This document shows positions 34,606 through 47,476 of a stretch of 64,000 nucleotides of DNA, one piece after another. The position numbers and the translations under genes were made by a program. Position 1 is the stretch's first letter; each line of letters opens with the position of its first letter. Below the pieces are notes generated by a model, which had not been told where the DNA came from, searched no databases, and was given only the letters and a program-made list of their open reading frames with translations. Source of the DNA: Sindora glabra. Taxonomy: Eukaryota > Streptophyta > Magnoliopsida > Fabales > Fabaceae. The stretch lies in NCBI GenBank assembly GCA_020226215.1, contig CM035227.1, forward strand, positions 20,029,866-20,093,865. Reading direction: 5' to 3'.

Positions 34606-35788
34606 CAGGTTTCCATTTTTTTTTTTTTTTGGTGTTGGCAGAGGACCCTGCTCTGCTTGTTTTTCTTTTGGGATTGTTTTATCTGCTCGTTTCTTGCCTT
34701 GTTTTGTTTATGATTAATTTTTTTAAAGGCAATAGAAGAGTCAGGCCATCCGGCTCAGGATTAGACATGTACTTGGCCCAATGATCCATCCAATCCAATT
34801 GGCCGATCCTAAAAAACATAAGATTTAAGTTCTTTTTCTTAAAACTTGAATATTAATTACTTTTTTTTTTCCACAACCTAATTAATGGTTGAGTTGGAGT
34901 CAAGATTATATATCTAATTATATCAATTTTTGTTAATATAATTATATGTTATAAAAATAATTATGTTTAACAAATTTTAATATAAAAGTATCTAATATGC
35001 TATAATTAAATAATTTATATATTTAAATATTTTATTATGTGGGATAAAATTTTGTTGTTATTGTTGTTGTATTTAAATATTTTATTATTTATTTAAATAT
35101 ATTTTTAATGAATTTAAATTTAATTCACTGATAATATAAAATATTTTGCATTATCAATAAATTAGATAAAAACACATCATCAAAAATGTAAAAATAATTT
35201 AAAATTTATTACAGTAAAAAAATTTTAATAACTTTTTATTAACATAATAACATATATATGCATGATATAATTTATTCTAACAGTGATTAAATTTAAATAT
35301 TTTTAATATAAAATGTATTTATTCTACTTAAAATAATAAAAAAATAAAATAATGAGCTTCCAAATCAGAAGCAATGCTGAATATTGCTACTCAGACGTTC
35401 CTCGTCACAGAAATTCATCGTTACAGGCTTTCTTTGGCTTTTTTTGGTGCATATTAAGAGCACTACCATTAGCAAGAAATTCACTTTATATGATATCAAA
35501 ATTTATAAGGCATTAATAGCAAAATGATCATAACAAACAAAAATTAAATTTACATCAAATTTAAATGAAAATTCTTGTACAACATACAACAACACAGCGC
35601 AAAAACTACATACAGCACTTGGGACATCCAGTCAAAAGCCAATGGCACACGAGCATTGCTGCAGTGCAGGATCTGCTGACAAAACCAAACTAGCAAATAC
35701 AAAATGAATATACAGATAAAGAAAATGATGTTTGCACCAGCTCTGGGTGGAAACACAGGGAAGCGTTAGTTCATATTTAAACACAAGT

Positions 35789-38294
35789 TCAAGGCTGTGG
35801 ATCTTCAGGTACCTTCTTTCTCCACAAAGACCTACTTATTTGGACATTGCTTTCATACCCACTACTATCACCTGATTCAATTATTTGCTTTTCTGCCAAC
35901 CCATCTTTCGTAATTAGCCGTTGGGAGCGTCCATATTCTCTTCCGGCTCTACGCTCCTAAAACACACAACAGTCAAAGTGAAGTCTTTGCAGGTATAGCT
36001 GACTGCTCAAATCATATGCACATGCTTAGACCACAAAAGTTTTGGGCGTTCAAGAATAGCAATGCTTACATTCAATCCAATTCCACCAAGTCAACATGAA
36101 AATGGAGCCCAAAACTAAATTGAAATACCAACTATTAACTCCAGTTGTTTGTTTCTACACAATGTTTCAAAATTTCATAACAGTAATCACTGCAAACTTA
36201 CATCTCGGAAAGGGAACTCATCAGCTTCTAGCATATGTATTACATGTCCCATTTTAGGTCTTTTCTGGGCATTTGGATCCACACACCGCAAAGCTACTAG
36301 TAAGGCACGCTTCAGAGCTCTAGAAGAAGGCTTCTCAGGTAGCCTAGGATCCAATACTCCCTCTGCATTTCGGTTAGTAACCATAGTCTTCAACCACTCG
36401 ACCAGATTCACCTGCAAATATGGATTGCCAATTACCATCAGAAAGAAAACAAGAAATTGGAGACACATTAAGCATACGCGATCCTAAGATAATCAGTGTT
36501 CAAACCTCCCCAGGAGGGCGGCTATAATCTACTGGGTTTCTGCCTGAAATTATCTCCATAATAAGAACACCAAAGCTGTATACATCACTTCTCTCATTCA
36601 GCATGCCAGTACTTGCATACTCTGGAGCCACATATCTATGAAACACAAGTCATGCATCCTGTTATTTCTTTGATTATATATGAACAATATTGAGTTTGAA
36701 AGTGGGAACACAGTAAATTAAGAAAAATTTAACTGACCCAAAAGTTCCCATCACACGGGTTGTCACGTAAGTCCTCTCTGATCCTAGGAGCTTTGCAAGG
36801 CCAAAATCGGAAACCTTTGGATTCCATTGTCTATCAAGCAATATGTTGCTTGATTTAATATCGCGATGAACAACCTTAGGCTCAAGACCCTCATGCAGGT
36901 ATGTCAATCTGCATTCAGTATGGAGCCACAATTATGTAAAACAAGAAATAATCTAAAAGGTTAAAACCAGTGGTACATAGTTAAGTTCCCTGTTAGGTAT
37001 ACCCTTTTGCAGTTCCAAGTATTATATTCATGCGAACCTCCCATGTTAGAGGGCTAGAAGGTCCAACATCTCCGTGAAGCCACTGTTCCAGGTTTCCATT
37101 GTCAACATACTCGTAAACAAGCATCCTGCAAAAATTCAAGCACAATAGCCCAAAAATGGTAAGACAATAACAAGACCCTTCAAAAATTTTGACACCCAGA
37201 GATAGTAATTTTATGAAACATGCTGTGTCTTGCCCATGACGACGATCAAAGAAATGACCAAAAACAAAGATTAAGATACCTGTGGGCACCTTCAACACAA
37301 TATCCGAGTAATCTCACCAAATTCTTGTGTCGAACGCGTCCAATGGCTTCAACTTCCACCTTGAATTCCCTCTCAGCTTGTCCCCTGCAAGCAGAATACT
37401 CACAAATCAAGCTTTTTGCAGTGGATGCTAAATACAGCCCATAACAACTTATAATCACTGGCCCAGGCAAGCTTTGTTCAATTATTACATTGAAACAACC
37501 AAACAACCAGGACTAATGTTCTACTCAAGATTTCAACAACAACAAACCAATTTCACAGAATGTTTGAAATACATGTAGGAGCTCCGACAAAATCATGAGA
37601 TAAAGATGTAAGATAATTATACTACTAATTACCTGTTATTCAGCAAATTTTTTATTGCAACCTTGGTATTATCTTCCAATACCCCACGGTAGACGATACC
37701 ATACCCACCTTCACCAATAACATTCTCATCAGCAAATCCATTAGTGGATACCTCAAGTTCTCTGAGAGTGTACCAATGTCCCCAACCTAAATGGGAAACC
37801 TCTGGCACAGAGATTAAGGCCTGTTCACCGGAACGAACTTCCCCGCTGCCATGCGATGAACTGCCGGCCTTCTCAGGATACGAAATCCGGTGATCCTTTC
37901 CGATTTCAATGTGAATCCTCTGACGCCCTGCTCCTGGGTTTTCATCCTCCTGTTGGAGAAGCACGGCCGAAGCCCTATCAAGCGCCTCCGATTCTGGCAA
38001 TGCGTCGGGGTTCGGGCCGTGGGTGTGTTTTGGGTCTGGTTGAGGTTGAGTGGGCTCTCGAGAATGGTCAATCCTAATTTCCTGGATCTCTTTGGAGACG
38101 TTGGGGATTGTGGGATTCTGTAAAGACTTGAGCTTTGAAGAACTGTTGCGCCTGGAGGTGAACCAGAGTGATATCAGAAACAGTACAAGAACTATGGCCG
38201 CTCCGACGCATATACCCAGGACCACCCACAAGCGCAAACCAAAAATTGAGGTGTGCTTCGAGAGCTGATCGTTCAGAAACGCACAGTTCGTCAT
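35789..38294 (-). CDS. Membrane-anchored receptor-like Ser/Thr kinase (At1g01540/At4g01330 type)
   Basis: Seven coding exons on the minus strand: 37633-38294, 37280-37384, 37003-37125, 36738-36908, 36506-36635, 36202-36411 and 35789-35956. All junctions are GT..AG and in phase, giving 522 residues. A short outer N terminus is followed by one membrane span at about 18-45 (GLRLWVVLGICVGAAIVLVL). A Ser/Pro-rich linker leads to the conserved block SHLGWGHWYTLRELE just before the kinase. Kinase motifs: GEGGYG 194-199, Lys215 (VAIK), HRD 311-313, DFG 331-333 and APE 357-359, so the enzyme looks active. The C-terminal tail (ERRAGREYGRSQRL...) is short and basic/Ser-rich. There is no ectodomain beyond a few residues, as in this plant subfamily (RLCK V-like), whose ligands and substrates are mostly unknown. 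Function beyond protein phosphorylation at the plasma membrane is inference. Confidence 0.94.
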
Positions 38295-38457
38295 TGCTCT
38301 CTTCTCCTGCTCCTCTACTCAATTGTTCGCACAAACATTGAGCTAGAACGATGAAGCAAATTTCAGAACCAGAATACAAACAACAGAAGAGAGACAGAGT
38401 GTTTGACAGTACAGCGATAAGTGAGGGTAACAACCAGCAGAGTATCAGTGGGGATTA

Positions 38458-38471
38458 GAGAGAGAGAGAGA
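38458..38471. repeat. Short (GA)n run in the kinase gene leader/promoter
   Basis: Seven GA units about 165 bases upstream of the kinase ATG, reading CT on the coding strand. Similar runs precede the SBP1-like and MBR-like genes. Confidence 0.7.
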
Positions 38472-41400
38472 TAAATGGAGCTGGCATAATGGGACTGGTA
38501 AAATAGGAGGAGGAGGACGAAAAAGGTCCAACAAATTTCTTTTTGCACTTTCATCTGTGGAGTCCGTGGTTTTCTCCCTAATAAATGCTTTTTCGTAATT
38601 TTATTGTCTAATTTGCATTCATTTCTCGTCTCATTTTATATTTGCAACATGTGTTACCTGACGTTGTGTTAGATACGCTTGGCTAGTTGATTGCCTAATT
38701 CTGTGTGATTGTTGATTTATTTCTTTCTTGGATTTCAGCATTGTTTGTTTATCGACTTTTATCTATTCTAAAGAAAATGGGTCCAAGACTTTTCTATTCT
38801 GGCATTGTCTTTTCTCCGATCTGCTCTCGTTTTTATAATGTGAAGTGCAGAGATTGAGAAAAACACAGAGCACCGATATTAATTTATTATTTAACAGAGC
38901 CTCTACAATACTCAGCTATTAAGAGTATGCTCCCCCTAATAAATTATGTCATCAGGCACTGTCTTAAATGATAAATCATTAATCATCCTAGATGCTTGAG
39001 TCTTCTGGTGTTGGAGTAATGGACCATTTTCTTTCCATTTTTGTTCCTTCTGATTAAGCTATTCTTTGTTTCATTTAAGATGCTTTCCTTCATTAGACCC
39101 AGATATTAAAATATTTCACATTAATTTCATCGGAATTTCCACCGATTCACTTTAAAAAAGGTAATTAATTATTTTTAAAAAGGATATTAAGACTGTTGAC
39201 AAGGCTATCATATATTAATATTTTTAGGATACGCAGGACCTACCTTAAATGGCATAATAATTAACGGGGCAGGGGTTAAACCAGGCTGTCGGGTTTGGGC
39301 TCAGTTGATACGGATCATACTTCAAGAGGTGAACCCACTTTCAGTCATAGCCCGTACCCTTTTGCCAGCCCGAGGGCGGCCGGTGGAAGTGGGAAAATAA
39401 TGTAATGTTGGATTCTAGGGCACCCGTGGGTGGAGATTAAAAAAAAAATTGAGTAGAAAATTTTGAAATTTACTTTTTTTATTATTTGGATGAAAAGAAT
39501 AAGAAGAGAAAAGAAAATATAAAGGCATAATTTGTAATTAATTTTAATTGAACATATAAAAACTTTAAAATTTTCATTTTTTATATTTTTTAATTAAAAT
39601 TAAAATTTTTCTTTTTTTTTTCTCTGTCCAATTTCTATTCATTCTATTTCGGATTTCTACTCATCCAAATATAAGGCGAGGGTAATCAGCTGTCAGTGTA
39701 TAGTATCGAGGAGTTTTGTTAGGTGTCATTTTCATCCTCGTTGCAAATCGATAATGTGACATAGAAATGTCAAATACAAGTCACCGTCATCATTTTACAT
39801 GATTTTGTATTTCATCTTCGAAGGTTAGGTTCGTGGGACATGATGGCGTACCCCCTTCAGAAGAATTAGCTTTAATTGAGACACCCTGAAATGCTGCATC
39901 ATATTAAATACTTCGATATACAGTATGTATAATTGATTGATATGTTTTTATACTTTTATATGCTTAGTTTGTCAAATAATTCAATTTTATAGTTAGTTTA
40001 AAGATATTTATTTCAAGAGTAGAGGTAATTTTTGGTGCAGTTGTTTCTCTGCGACAGGGGGAGACAGAGGCAGAGGACTAGTTTATGGCTTTTGTAACAA
40101 TTTCAGCTTTCCGTGCACATTCTTTTCTACTTTCTTGACCGTCTTTTCTTCTTTCAAAGTATACCATGATTCATTTTCTTCATTTGTCCTTTCTTCTTTG
40201 TATATCTTTTTCCATTCTGATTTCTTCTCCAGAAAAAGTGATGATTCTCTGGAACAGAAATGGGGTATTAAAATTGGAGGTCGTTTTAGTTTGGAGCGGC
40301 AAGGAAACAAATACAGGAGTACATAAAAAAAAATTAAGGTAAGAGATAGACAATACAATAAAGGTAGGTGCAATTGAAGACGAAAGAAAATGATGTGATT
40401 CGTGAAGATGCTGTTGTTAGACCACTAAGCATTTGATTTGTTTGTTTCTTTTCAGAATAGAAACGGTAGCATCCAATGCATGATAACTCATAATTAATAA
40501 CCACTTTGGTTACGTAATAGAAAAGCAGAATTTTTTCATTTTTTGGGGACAAAATAGAAGAGTAGATATCCAATTAGTATGTTTCCATGCTTTGCTTTGT
40601 ATTTAAATTCCATAAAATACGGACAAATACAACCCATTCCCTTGGGCCAATGGGCCCCCACTCCCCATTCCATATCGTCTTTACTATCAACTATGCCAGT
40701 CTAACCTATCAACTTAAAAGGACACAAAATCACAGGTTAATTCATAATAAGCTAGTACTGTTATTTCCAGCAGGAAGATTGGAAGGGATTTATCTTCTAC
40801 TGACTTTGCTCCGAACAAGGATTAATTTCCTAACTGATAGAAAAAAATATTGGGATAATCTAGGTGTAACAAAAAAATTACTGTTGCTTCCATCATAGGT
40901 CTGACCTACTAGGTAAAACAAGCTTATCCATTTACATTCACTCGATCTTGAACCAAAGACCTAAAAACATCGGTGAACTCCGCAAAATGATATACTCATA
41001 ATTAAAATAAACATAATAGATACAGTGAAATATACAGTAAATCTCAATTGCAAATGTGAAAATATACCAATAATAGAGGAAAATGTAACATTACTAACTC
41101 CACGATAGGTCCTTAGTTTGTGTCGGCTAATGAGTGAAAGTAGATTCGATGATTCATTCTTCTTTTCTTCTTTCTTGCTCGGTGAGCTTCCTGCTGACAA
41201 GAAAGCTGTATCCTGTATGTTCGGTTGTTCGATGTTAAACGTACTTGGAGACACGAAGAGCATATGTGGGGACATTCGCGGTTTTAACCCATAACGGAAT
41301 TGATGCTCTGTCTCAAAATTTAGCTATGCTTTGGTCGGACTGGAAAATCCTGCAGTCCAGTCCACGTTGAATGTCTATCAGCCTCGGTTAACTAAACCAT

Positions 41401-41992
41401 TTCTGAATCTAGAGACACATATCACGACAGTCAACTATGTTTGTGAGATTATATCAAATACTTTTATAATAGATAATAATGCAAACTTCCCTCTAATAGA
41501 CAATAGTGTAAATTCCATAGCCGTGATGGGAAGATAATAAATTCAGAAAAATGAAAATAACAGTACAATAGAGCATATTGTGAAACTGCGGTGTTTCGTA
41601 AATACTTTCTCGAAGATGTACTCACCCTCAAACCAATGCAGAACCAGAAGCATAGAAAATGATGAGCAGGGTCCTAATACAGCCAAACTTGTTACAAAAT
41701 GAAAAATATGAAAACTAGAAAACAGTATGCCTCCAAGATCTCATGGCTTTGCATTAGGCAAGCAAAATGCTAGTAAATTTCCATACAAGTGTCGTTAGAC
41801 AATAGTTCAAGAGTCCATAGTTATATCAAACCGTCCCTACAATCAACAACCTGATGGATCATTGAATAATCATAATTTTGTGACACTTGTAGGCAGAATT
41901 ACGTTGCTTGAACAAAAACTACTGTTAAATTAGATGGTCTACAATTTCCCAAGTTCTTTCTCCCCATGAAGTCATGCTGTTACAAGACACAT
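38472..41992. other. Intergenic between kinase and bHLH genes
   Basis: No gene is recognised. A short GC-rich fragment lies at 39265-39380. The minus frames at 40083-40373 and 40961-41275 (104 codons, starting MSPHMLFVSPSTF) are ordinary in length and lack known motifs. The second lies about 0.7 kb beyond the bHLH 3' end and could be an unrecognised 3' exon or chance. The part from about 41580 upward is probably 3' untranslated sequence of the bHLH gene. Confidence 0.45.
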
Positions 41993-44731
41993 CTGAGAGG
42001 TTTCACGGCTCTTTATCGTATCTGAAAGCAGTTGTGGTGCGCCATCACTGACCATATCCTTTACATTGCATGCATAAGAATCGTTTGTTAAGCTAACCAT
42101 GTTATTGAATGAAAAACTACTCAACCAATATTACCAATGATCTTGAAGAGTTACATCGTCCAATAAGAACCTCACCAGAAGGATGGAAAAGTGCAAGGTA
42201 CCTGAAGTGGCAATATTTGTCACCAAGGGTGAGACAGCAGACCGATTTGGACCGGTGGAGTGTTTGATAAAAGAAGGCTGCACCAAGGTTTCGGCATTCA
42301 CAGGTGAGGCAATTCCATTGCTTGATTTCCGAGTTCCATTACCCTCATCAAGCCCTAATTCAATCTGAGGTGACATCAAAGGTTGCAATGCACCTGGTAA
42401 ACTCACTGGATGCAAGCTCAAACCATTTCTCATTGTTAACATCTGGATAGCCGAACATAAGTGTAAACAATCAGCCTTCTAAGAAAAATATAAGCTCACC
42501 AAGAGAGATTAACTTAAACCCTTTTTGTGCCAATTAAGGGCAGATATAGGGTGCGTTTGGCAATTCGCTGTTTCTCCAGCGTTTAGCTGTTTGACCAGCA
42601 AAACAGCGGATTGACGCAACAATCCGCTGTTTTGAAACGCTGGAGAAGCCAACGTTTTGCGGTCAAACAGCTGTTTGACCGCAAAGCTGTTTGACCGCAA
42701 AACGCTGGCAGCCAAACGTCCCCATATTATAGTTGTAAAACAGAAACCTGTTGGGGTTGAAATGGATACCAAAAGTCTAAGACATAAATGGACTAATAAT
42801 TTTTTGTTACAATTAGGAAACTCTGACATCAATTTGGTGTCATGTTTACAACCTAGGACAGGATGTAACAAAGTTATACAAATCCCCCCAGGAGAATCTG
42901 CTGGAGCATGCAACCAAAACTGAATTTCAGTAGTTCTTTTTCCTCCTTTTTATGTATTCTAATTTCTAACTAAGCATGCACTTCAGGTAGTTCGGTAGAT
43001 ATGTAATAATGAAATTGCAGCTATTTGTTGTTTAGAAGCATAGTATATCTCACCATGCAAAGCATAAGTTTAAATCTCATACTATTCTGGTGTCAACCTT
43101 TTTGGCTAATTCATCCTCTCTATTATTATTAATTAAATCTTATTCAGCTGGAAGTTAGCAATCAACAGAAGATATAGTAACGAGTTATGGCACATGCACT
43201 ATAAATATAATATTCTTATCTATCAGACATGTAATAAGACCCCTAATAGATAGGCACAAAATGACAGTGAACAGATTTACTGAAGTCTAAACAATTCTAG
43301 TCAAATTCTATCACTCTGATCAAAATACTGAAACTGCAATAGTAGCAGGAAAGAAACATAGGGCACCAATCATATCAGAATCATAGCTAAAAAAAAAAAT
43401 GCTGGCATAATTCTTACTTGTACTTGAAGCTGAAGCTGCTTCAAATATTCAATAGCATCATCTAGCATTGAAGCTTTGTCCGTCTATGGAAAACAAAAAC
43501 AATATGGCAATCCAGAGAAGATTGTAATCATTTGTAAGATTGAACGTAAAGGTGGAAGGCTCGATGGAGTACCTTACTAGAATTTGGGATTAAGTTCTGC
43601 AATGCTTTCATTTTTTCATTAATCCTGCTCCTCCTTCTCTGCACATCAATTGAGAATTATCAATTAATATTCAGAAGTTGGTACCTTTATCACTTATCAG
43701 AGTTTAGCCATTAACGGTAAACAGAAACCTTTTCCGACATATTATGGACATCTGCAGATCTACTCCTCTTTGATGAAGAACGCGGTGGGACTGGATTTGA
43801 TGGCAACTCTGACCCCTCCTTATTCTTCAACATGCAAGAAAATTCACTCTTGCAAAGTACTCATTAATAGGAAAGGGTGCTAAATTTACAGCAAAATGCA
43901 ATTTTGAATTTGAATAAGATAATAAGACTCCCCCATCTTTTGACAAATTCACTCATTACACAGTTTTGCACTAGAAAACTGAAAAGTTAAAAATTTTCAG
44001 ATTAGAAGGGTTAATTTGATGTTCCTCACTCGTTTTACTACCAAATTACAAACAAACAAAAAATTATTAGATTGGAGAGTGGCTGACGGAAAAGATTCAC
44101 CTTTTAGAATAACACCCCCCCCCCAAAAAAAAAAAAAAGAAAAAGTAAGAATGGCGAACATATTAAAATTTAAAAAGCTCACTTTCTTCCCTTTTCCACT
44201 GTTTTCTCAGCAACCAAAAGGAATTCAAAGAAATCTGTCAGAGACGGGTTAAACTACCTCGACATGATAAATGATATCACTGGAATTATTCTCCGTCCAA
44301 ATCCTATTTTCTTTCAAGGAGGTGTCTCCATCAGAATCCTCGACCCCAGTAACAAAAAACTCGTTTTCTGCAACGTCTTTCACATCAGCCTGAAGGGAAC
44401 CATATGGATCAGAGAAATTAAAGCTAGAGGAAGAGTCAGTAACAGCATTCGAAGCAGCAAGCGACTTTCCAATTTTGATAAGACTGTCAGGCCCAGATTC
44501 GCCCCCAAATAGTTCAAACCTTCGAGGATCTTCCAGTGGCCCCTCCGAACGGGGAAAACCAGCAACACCCACATGCAAAGAATAGCATGGTGGTGGTAAA
44601 GATTTGATTCTTGAGGCCATGCAAGTGGATGGTGAGTCGTGCAGTAGTTGGCTCAAGAAGGTGGAGACTTCTTCGGAATCAGAAGCCGAACCAGATACCA
44701 GAGATGGATATATTCCGTCTGTACCCGCCAT
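41993..44731 (-). CDS. ALC/SPT: bHLH transcription factor, SPATULA/ALCATRAZ clade
   Basis: Exons on the minus strand: 44258-44731, 43729-43824, 43573-43638, 43418-43483 and 42202-42442, together 314 residues. The acceptor of exon 2 could also be at 43818, same frame. The N terminus has the short acidic/amphipathic stretch SEEVSTFLSQLLHDSP. The DNA-binding basic region and helices run SKRSRSADVHNMSEK, RRRSRINEKMKALQNLIPNS, then TDKASMLDDAIEYLKQLQLQ, split by three introns at the places usual for this clade. The exon after it begins MLTMRNGLSLHP, closer to SPT than to Arabidopsis ALC. Known of the family: nuclear E/G-box binders controlling carpel margin, fruit dehiscence zone and growth. The C-terminal end is uncertain. 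The last sure exon ends in phase 1; splicing to 42055 would stop after four residues (GYGQ), whereas the longer open frame down to 41993 is out of phase. Reading through the donor stops at 42131. Confidence 0.9.
42549..42723. mobile_element. Foldback MITE, 175 bp, inside a bHLH intron
   Basis: The ends GGGTGCGTTTGGC and, as complement, GGGGACGTTTGGC match at 11 of 13, flanked by ATA on both sides (42546-42548 and 42724-42726). The interior is built from repeated GCTGTTTGACCGCAAA and CGCTGGAGAA/TTCTCCAGCG words that pair with each other. GC content is well above the surrounding intron. It lies in the intron between exons 4 and 5, so it will be transcribed with the pre-mRNA and can fold into a hairpin. 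Confidence 0.82.
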
Positions 44732-46916
44732 GAAAGACCAGCAGACCAGAAAATTTGAGAAGTAAGGGGAAAAGAGAAGGGAGAGAATCTTCAGCTAGTT
44801 CAGAAGATTACAGAGGTTTTGTTTGATTTTTCGATTTGTGCAGAAACGCTTCCGCTCATCGTTGCACTATATTCTCGGGCTCTCACTTCGTTGTCGTCAA
44901 TGACTGTTTGCACTTTATACGGAGGTTTTGCACTTTATAAGGAGGTTTTGACGTTTTAAGGAGGTTTTGTGCTATATAGTTTTGCCACAATTTCGTTCTA
45001 ATGTTGCCACTAGGATTCTGTTTACTCTCCCGACTCCCGCCTTAATTGGGAGAAATTCTCAAAGAACGCTGCACTTAAGATATTTAAAATAATTTTTTAA
45101 ATACTAATCAATTTTTGAGTTTAGATTAAGTATAATAATTGCTGATATAATTATTACGTTTATTTAATCATTTAAATGCATGGTTACTGCATTTTTATAA
45201 GTTCTGCGCTGATCGAAAATTAGATATAATAATAATAATAATAATAATTGAGAGGGTGGTTCATTAAAGGAGAGAAAAAAAAATAGAGGACTTACATATT
45301 TAAATGGCCACATATAGCAATTATAATGGCAAATTTTGCACTCAATCCAAATTTGCTTATAGTTTGATATGTAAAATGTATTTTAAAAACCTTAATCTAA
45401 TATTTTATGTATGTAAAAATTTTCATTAACTAATTAGATTTACTAATTGCAATTATATTTTTTCTTTAAAAGTCATTCTCTTTTAACTAAGGATGGAGTT
45501 AAGCTATGAATCAATTTGATTCAATTCAAATGAAAATAACTCAATTCGTATTTAGAAGAACCAAAAAATTTTGTTCGAATTCAATTCAAATTAATCCTGT
45601 AAACTACTCAAATCAATTCGATAGTTCACTTTGTATAACCAAAATGAATCAAAATCTTGAATAAGTAAAATTTTATAAAGTCAGTCTGTATTGTTGACTT
45701 ATTTTGGTTTGATCTATATAATTCATTTAATCTAAAATTACAAAAAATATTATTTAAATTCATTTAAACTCAATACATAATACACACTATTGTATTTAAT
45801 ATCATATTTTGTTTCATAAATTTAATTAAAATATATTTATGAATATAATTAATTGATCAAATTAGTTAATAAATTGATTGAGTTGAATTAATTATAAATC
45901 AAACTTGATTTACTTAACAAACAAGTCGATCTTTCATATTTAAGTTCAACTTATTTTATTTTTAAATTTAATTTATTATGTCAATTTTCAAGAAAAAAAT
46001 TATAGATTCATTTTTTATCCTTTTTTTTATATGATTTAAAATTCAATCCTCGAGAACAAAATTAATGCTTTAATAAATAATGTAAATGGGTAAATTGAGT
46101 AAACATTTTTTATGATATAGAAATAAATAGCTAGAAACTTTTGTGTACTAATGAAAGTGGGGATGTACGGAACACAACATGGAGCTATTAAATTATCTAA
46201 AAAACCGTTAGAATATGTTTGGTTACCAAGCCAAATTCATTTATCAATTAAGTATTTTAGGTATATCAAAGACTCAAAATCTTGCCAATTTGTAGGTGTA
46301 TAAATAATTTGATTTGTCATTATTTATATTAGACTATTTTATAAATATTTTGTTTATTTTTTTTATCTTGATGACTTGTTAAAAAATTAAAAAAAAAATC
46401 ACCTTATCAATTAAGTATATCTATTCAAGTGGACAACACTTAATGTAATTATTGACTTTTTTAATAGTGTAATGATATTTAATATTGTCTTGATGATTTT
46501 ATTTCCCTTGTACATAGGTTGAATCCTTCAGCCCTGCATATATATTTTAAGTGAATTATTACTCGTACGATTAAAAAAATTATTTTATTATTTGATTATA
46601 TTCTTCCTAATTTTGTGAAATTGATTCCAACTTATAAAGTTATGTTATAGGTTCTCAACACTTAAACTTAAGTTGGAGCTACATAAATAAATTTAGATGT
46701 TCTTCCTATTTATATCTTTTTTATTTATTTTTTAAAAAATAAAGATGCAATTTTTAATTTATTTATTTTATTAAAACCCACCATCTCAATACTTAAAAGA
46801 TTTTTATATTTATCTTTTTTTACATAATTTTGATTTTGAAGGAAATCAAAATAGATTATGGTGTGCAAAGATTTGGCCCCTTAGAACCTAATATATGGCA
46901 TAACATTTCAACATTA
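44732..46916. other. Intergenic, bHLH promoter side, then AT-rich
   Basis: 44732-45060 is the leader and promoter of the bHLH gene. It contains three near copies of GGAGGTTTTG(C/A)C(A/G)-like words at 44921-44970. A (TAA/ATA)n microsatellite lies at 45225-45249. From about 45490 to 45960 the sequence is a weave of CAATTCAATTCAAAT words, similar in style to 18.6-19.2 kb, probably an old hAT-type relic without definable ends. Confidence 0.5.
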
Positions 46917-47476
46917 TGCAAGATTAAATTTTAATATTCTTCATTATTCCTAATCTTAAGTTTTGAATTATAGCATAAAAAAATTCACAAATCAATTACT
47001 TTATAAAGGATGATATAGATTAATATACCTAGTTCACTTAAATTCATCTCTTGATATCACAAAATAGGTTTCAGGAGATTACCTCCCTTAATAGTCTTTT
47101 TGTCTCTAAGCAAAAAGGTTTTAATTGATGGAGCACAAAACTTTAGACCATGAGAAATGTGAAGTAAAGATCTCATATTTATAAAATAGTCCGGGTTTTG
47201 AATCCTATATATCATCATATTTATATTCATTTTATTAGTGTTGGACTCAAGTACTCAATTGCACATTGATTATATCACACAAGACCTAATTAATAGTAAA
47301 GATCTCATATTTATAAAATAGTCCAGGTTTTGAATCCTATATATCATCAAATTTATATTCATTTTATTAGTGTTGGACTCAAGTACTCAATTGCACATTG
47401 ATTATATCACACAAGACCTAATTAATAGTAATTCCTTTTTATTAATAAATTATGTATATTTCATAAATTATTAACA
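46917..47476 (-). repeat. 3' LTR of the copia element, 560 bp, with internal duplication
   Basis: It matches the LTR at 52486-52912 along its length, but is 133 bases longer because of the 132-bp tandem duplication at 47163-47426. Confidence 0.87.
47163..47426. repeat. 132-bp tandem duplication inside one LTR
   Basis: Units 47163-47294 and 47295-47426 start AGTAAAGATCTCATA and differ at about two positions (CCGGG/CCAGG, ATCATCATAT/ATCATCAAAT). The other LTR has a single, more diverged version, so the duplication arose after insertion and is young compared with the element. Confidence 0.92.

Larger units (their letters stand above)
33097..35788. other. Intergenic between subtilase and kinase genes
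   Basis: 33097-33250 is the leader and promoter of the subtilase. A short GA run lies at about 33700-33713. The stretch 33270-34760 is unusually GC-balanced for a spacer and contains several unsupported frames. 34800-35540 is AT-rich. 35540-35788 is likely the 3' untranslated region of the kinase gene. No gene beyond the weak candidate listed separately. Confidence 0.5.

Noticed and set aside
34441..34784. Two overlapping + frames with Phe/Leu/Cys/Gly-rich translation
   Set aside because: They run through the G homopolymer and T run; composition artefact.
40961..41275. 104-codon minus frame downstream of the bHLH gene
   Set aside because: Not recognisable and not joined in phase to the bHLH exons by any splice signal that I could find; kept only as a remark.
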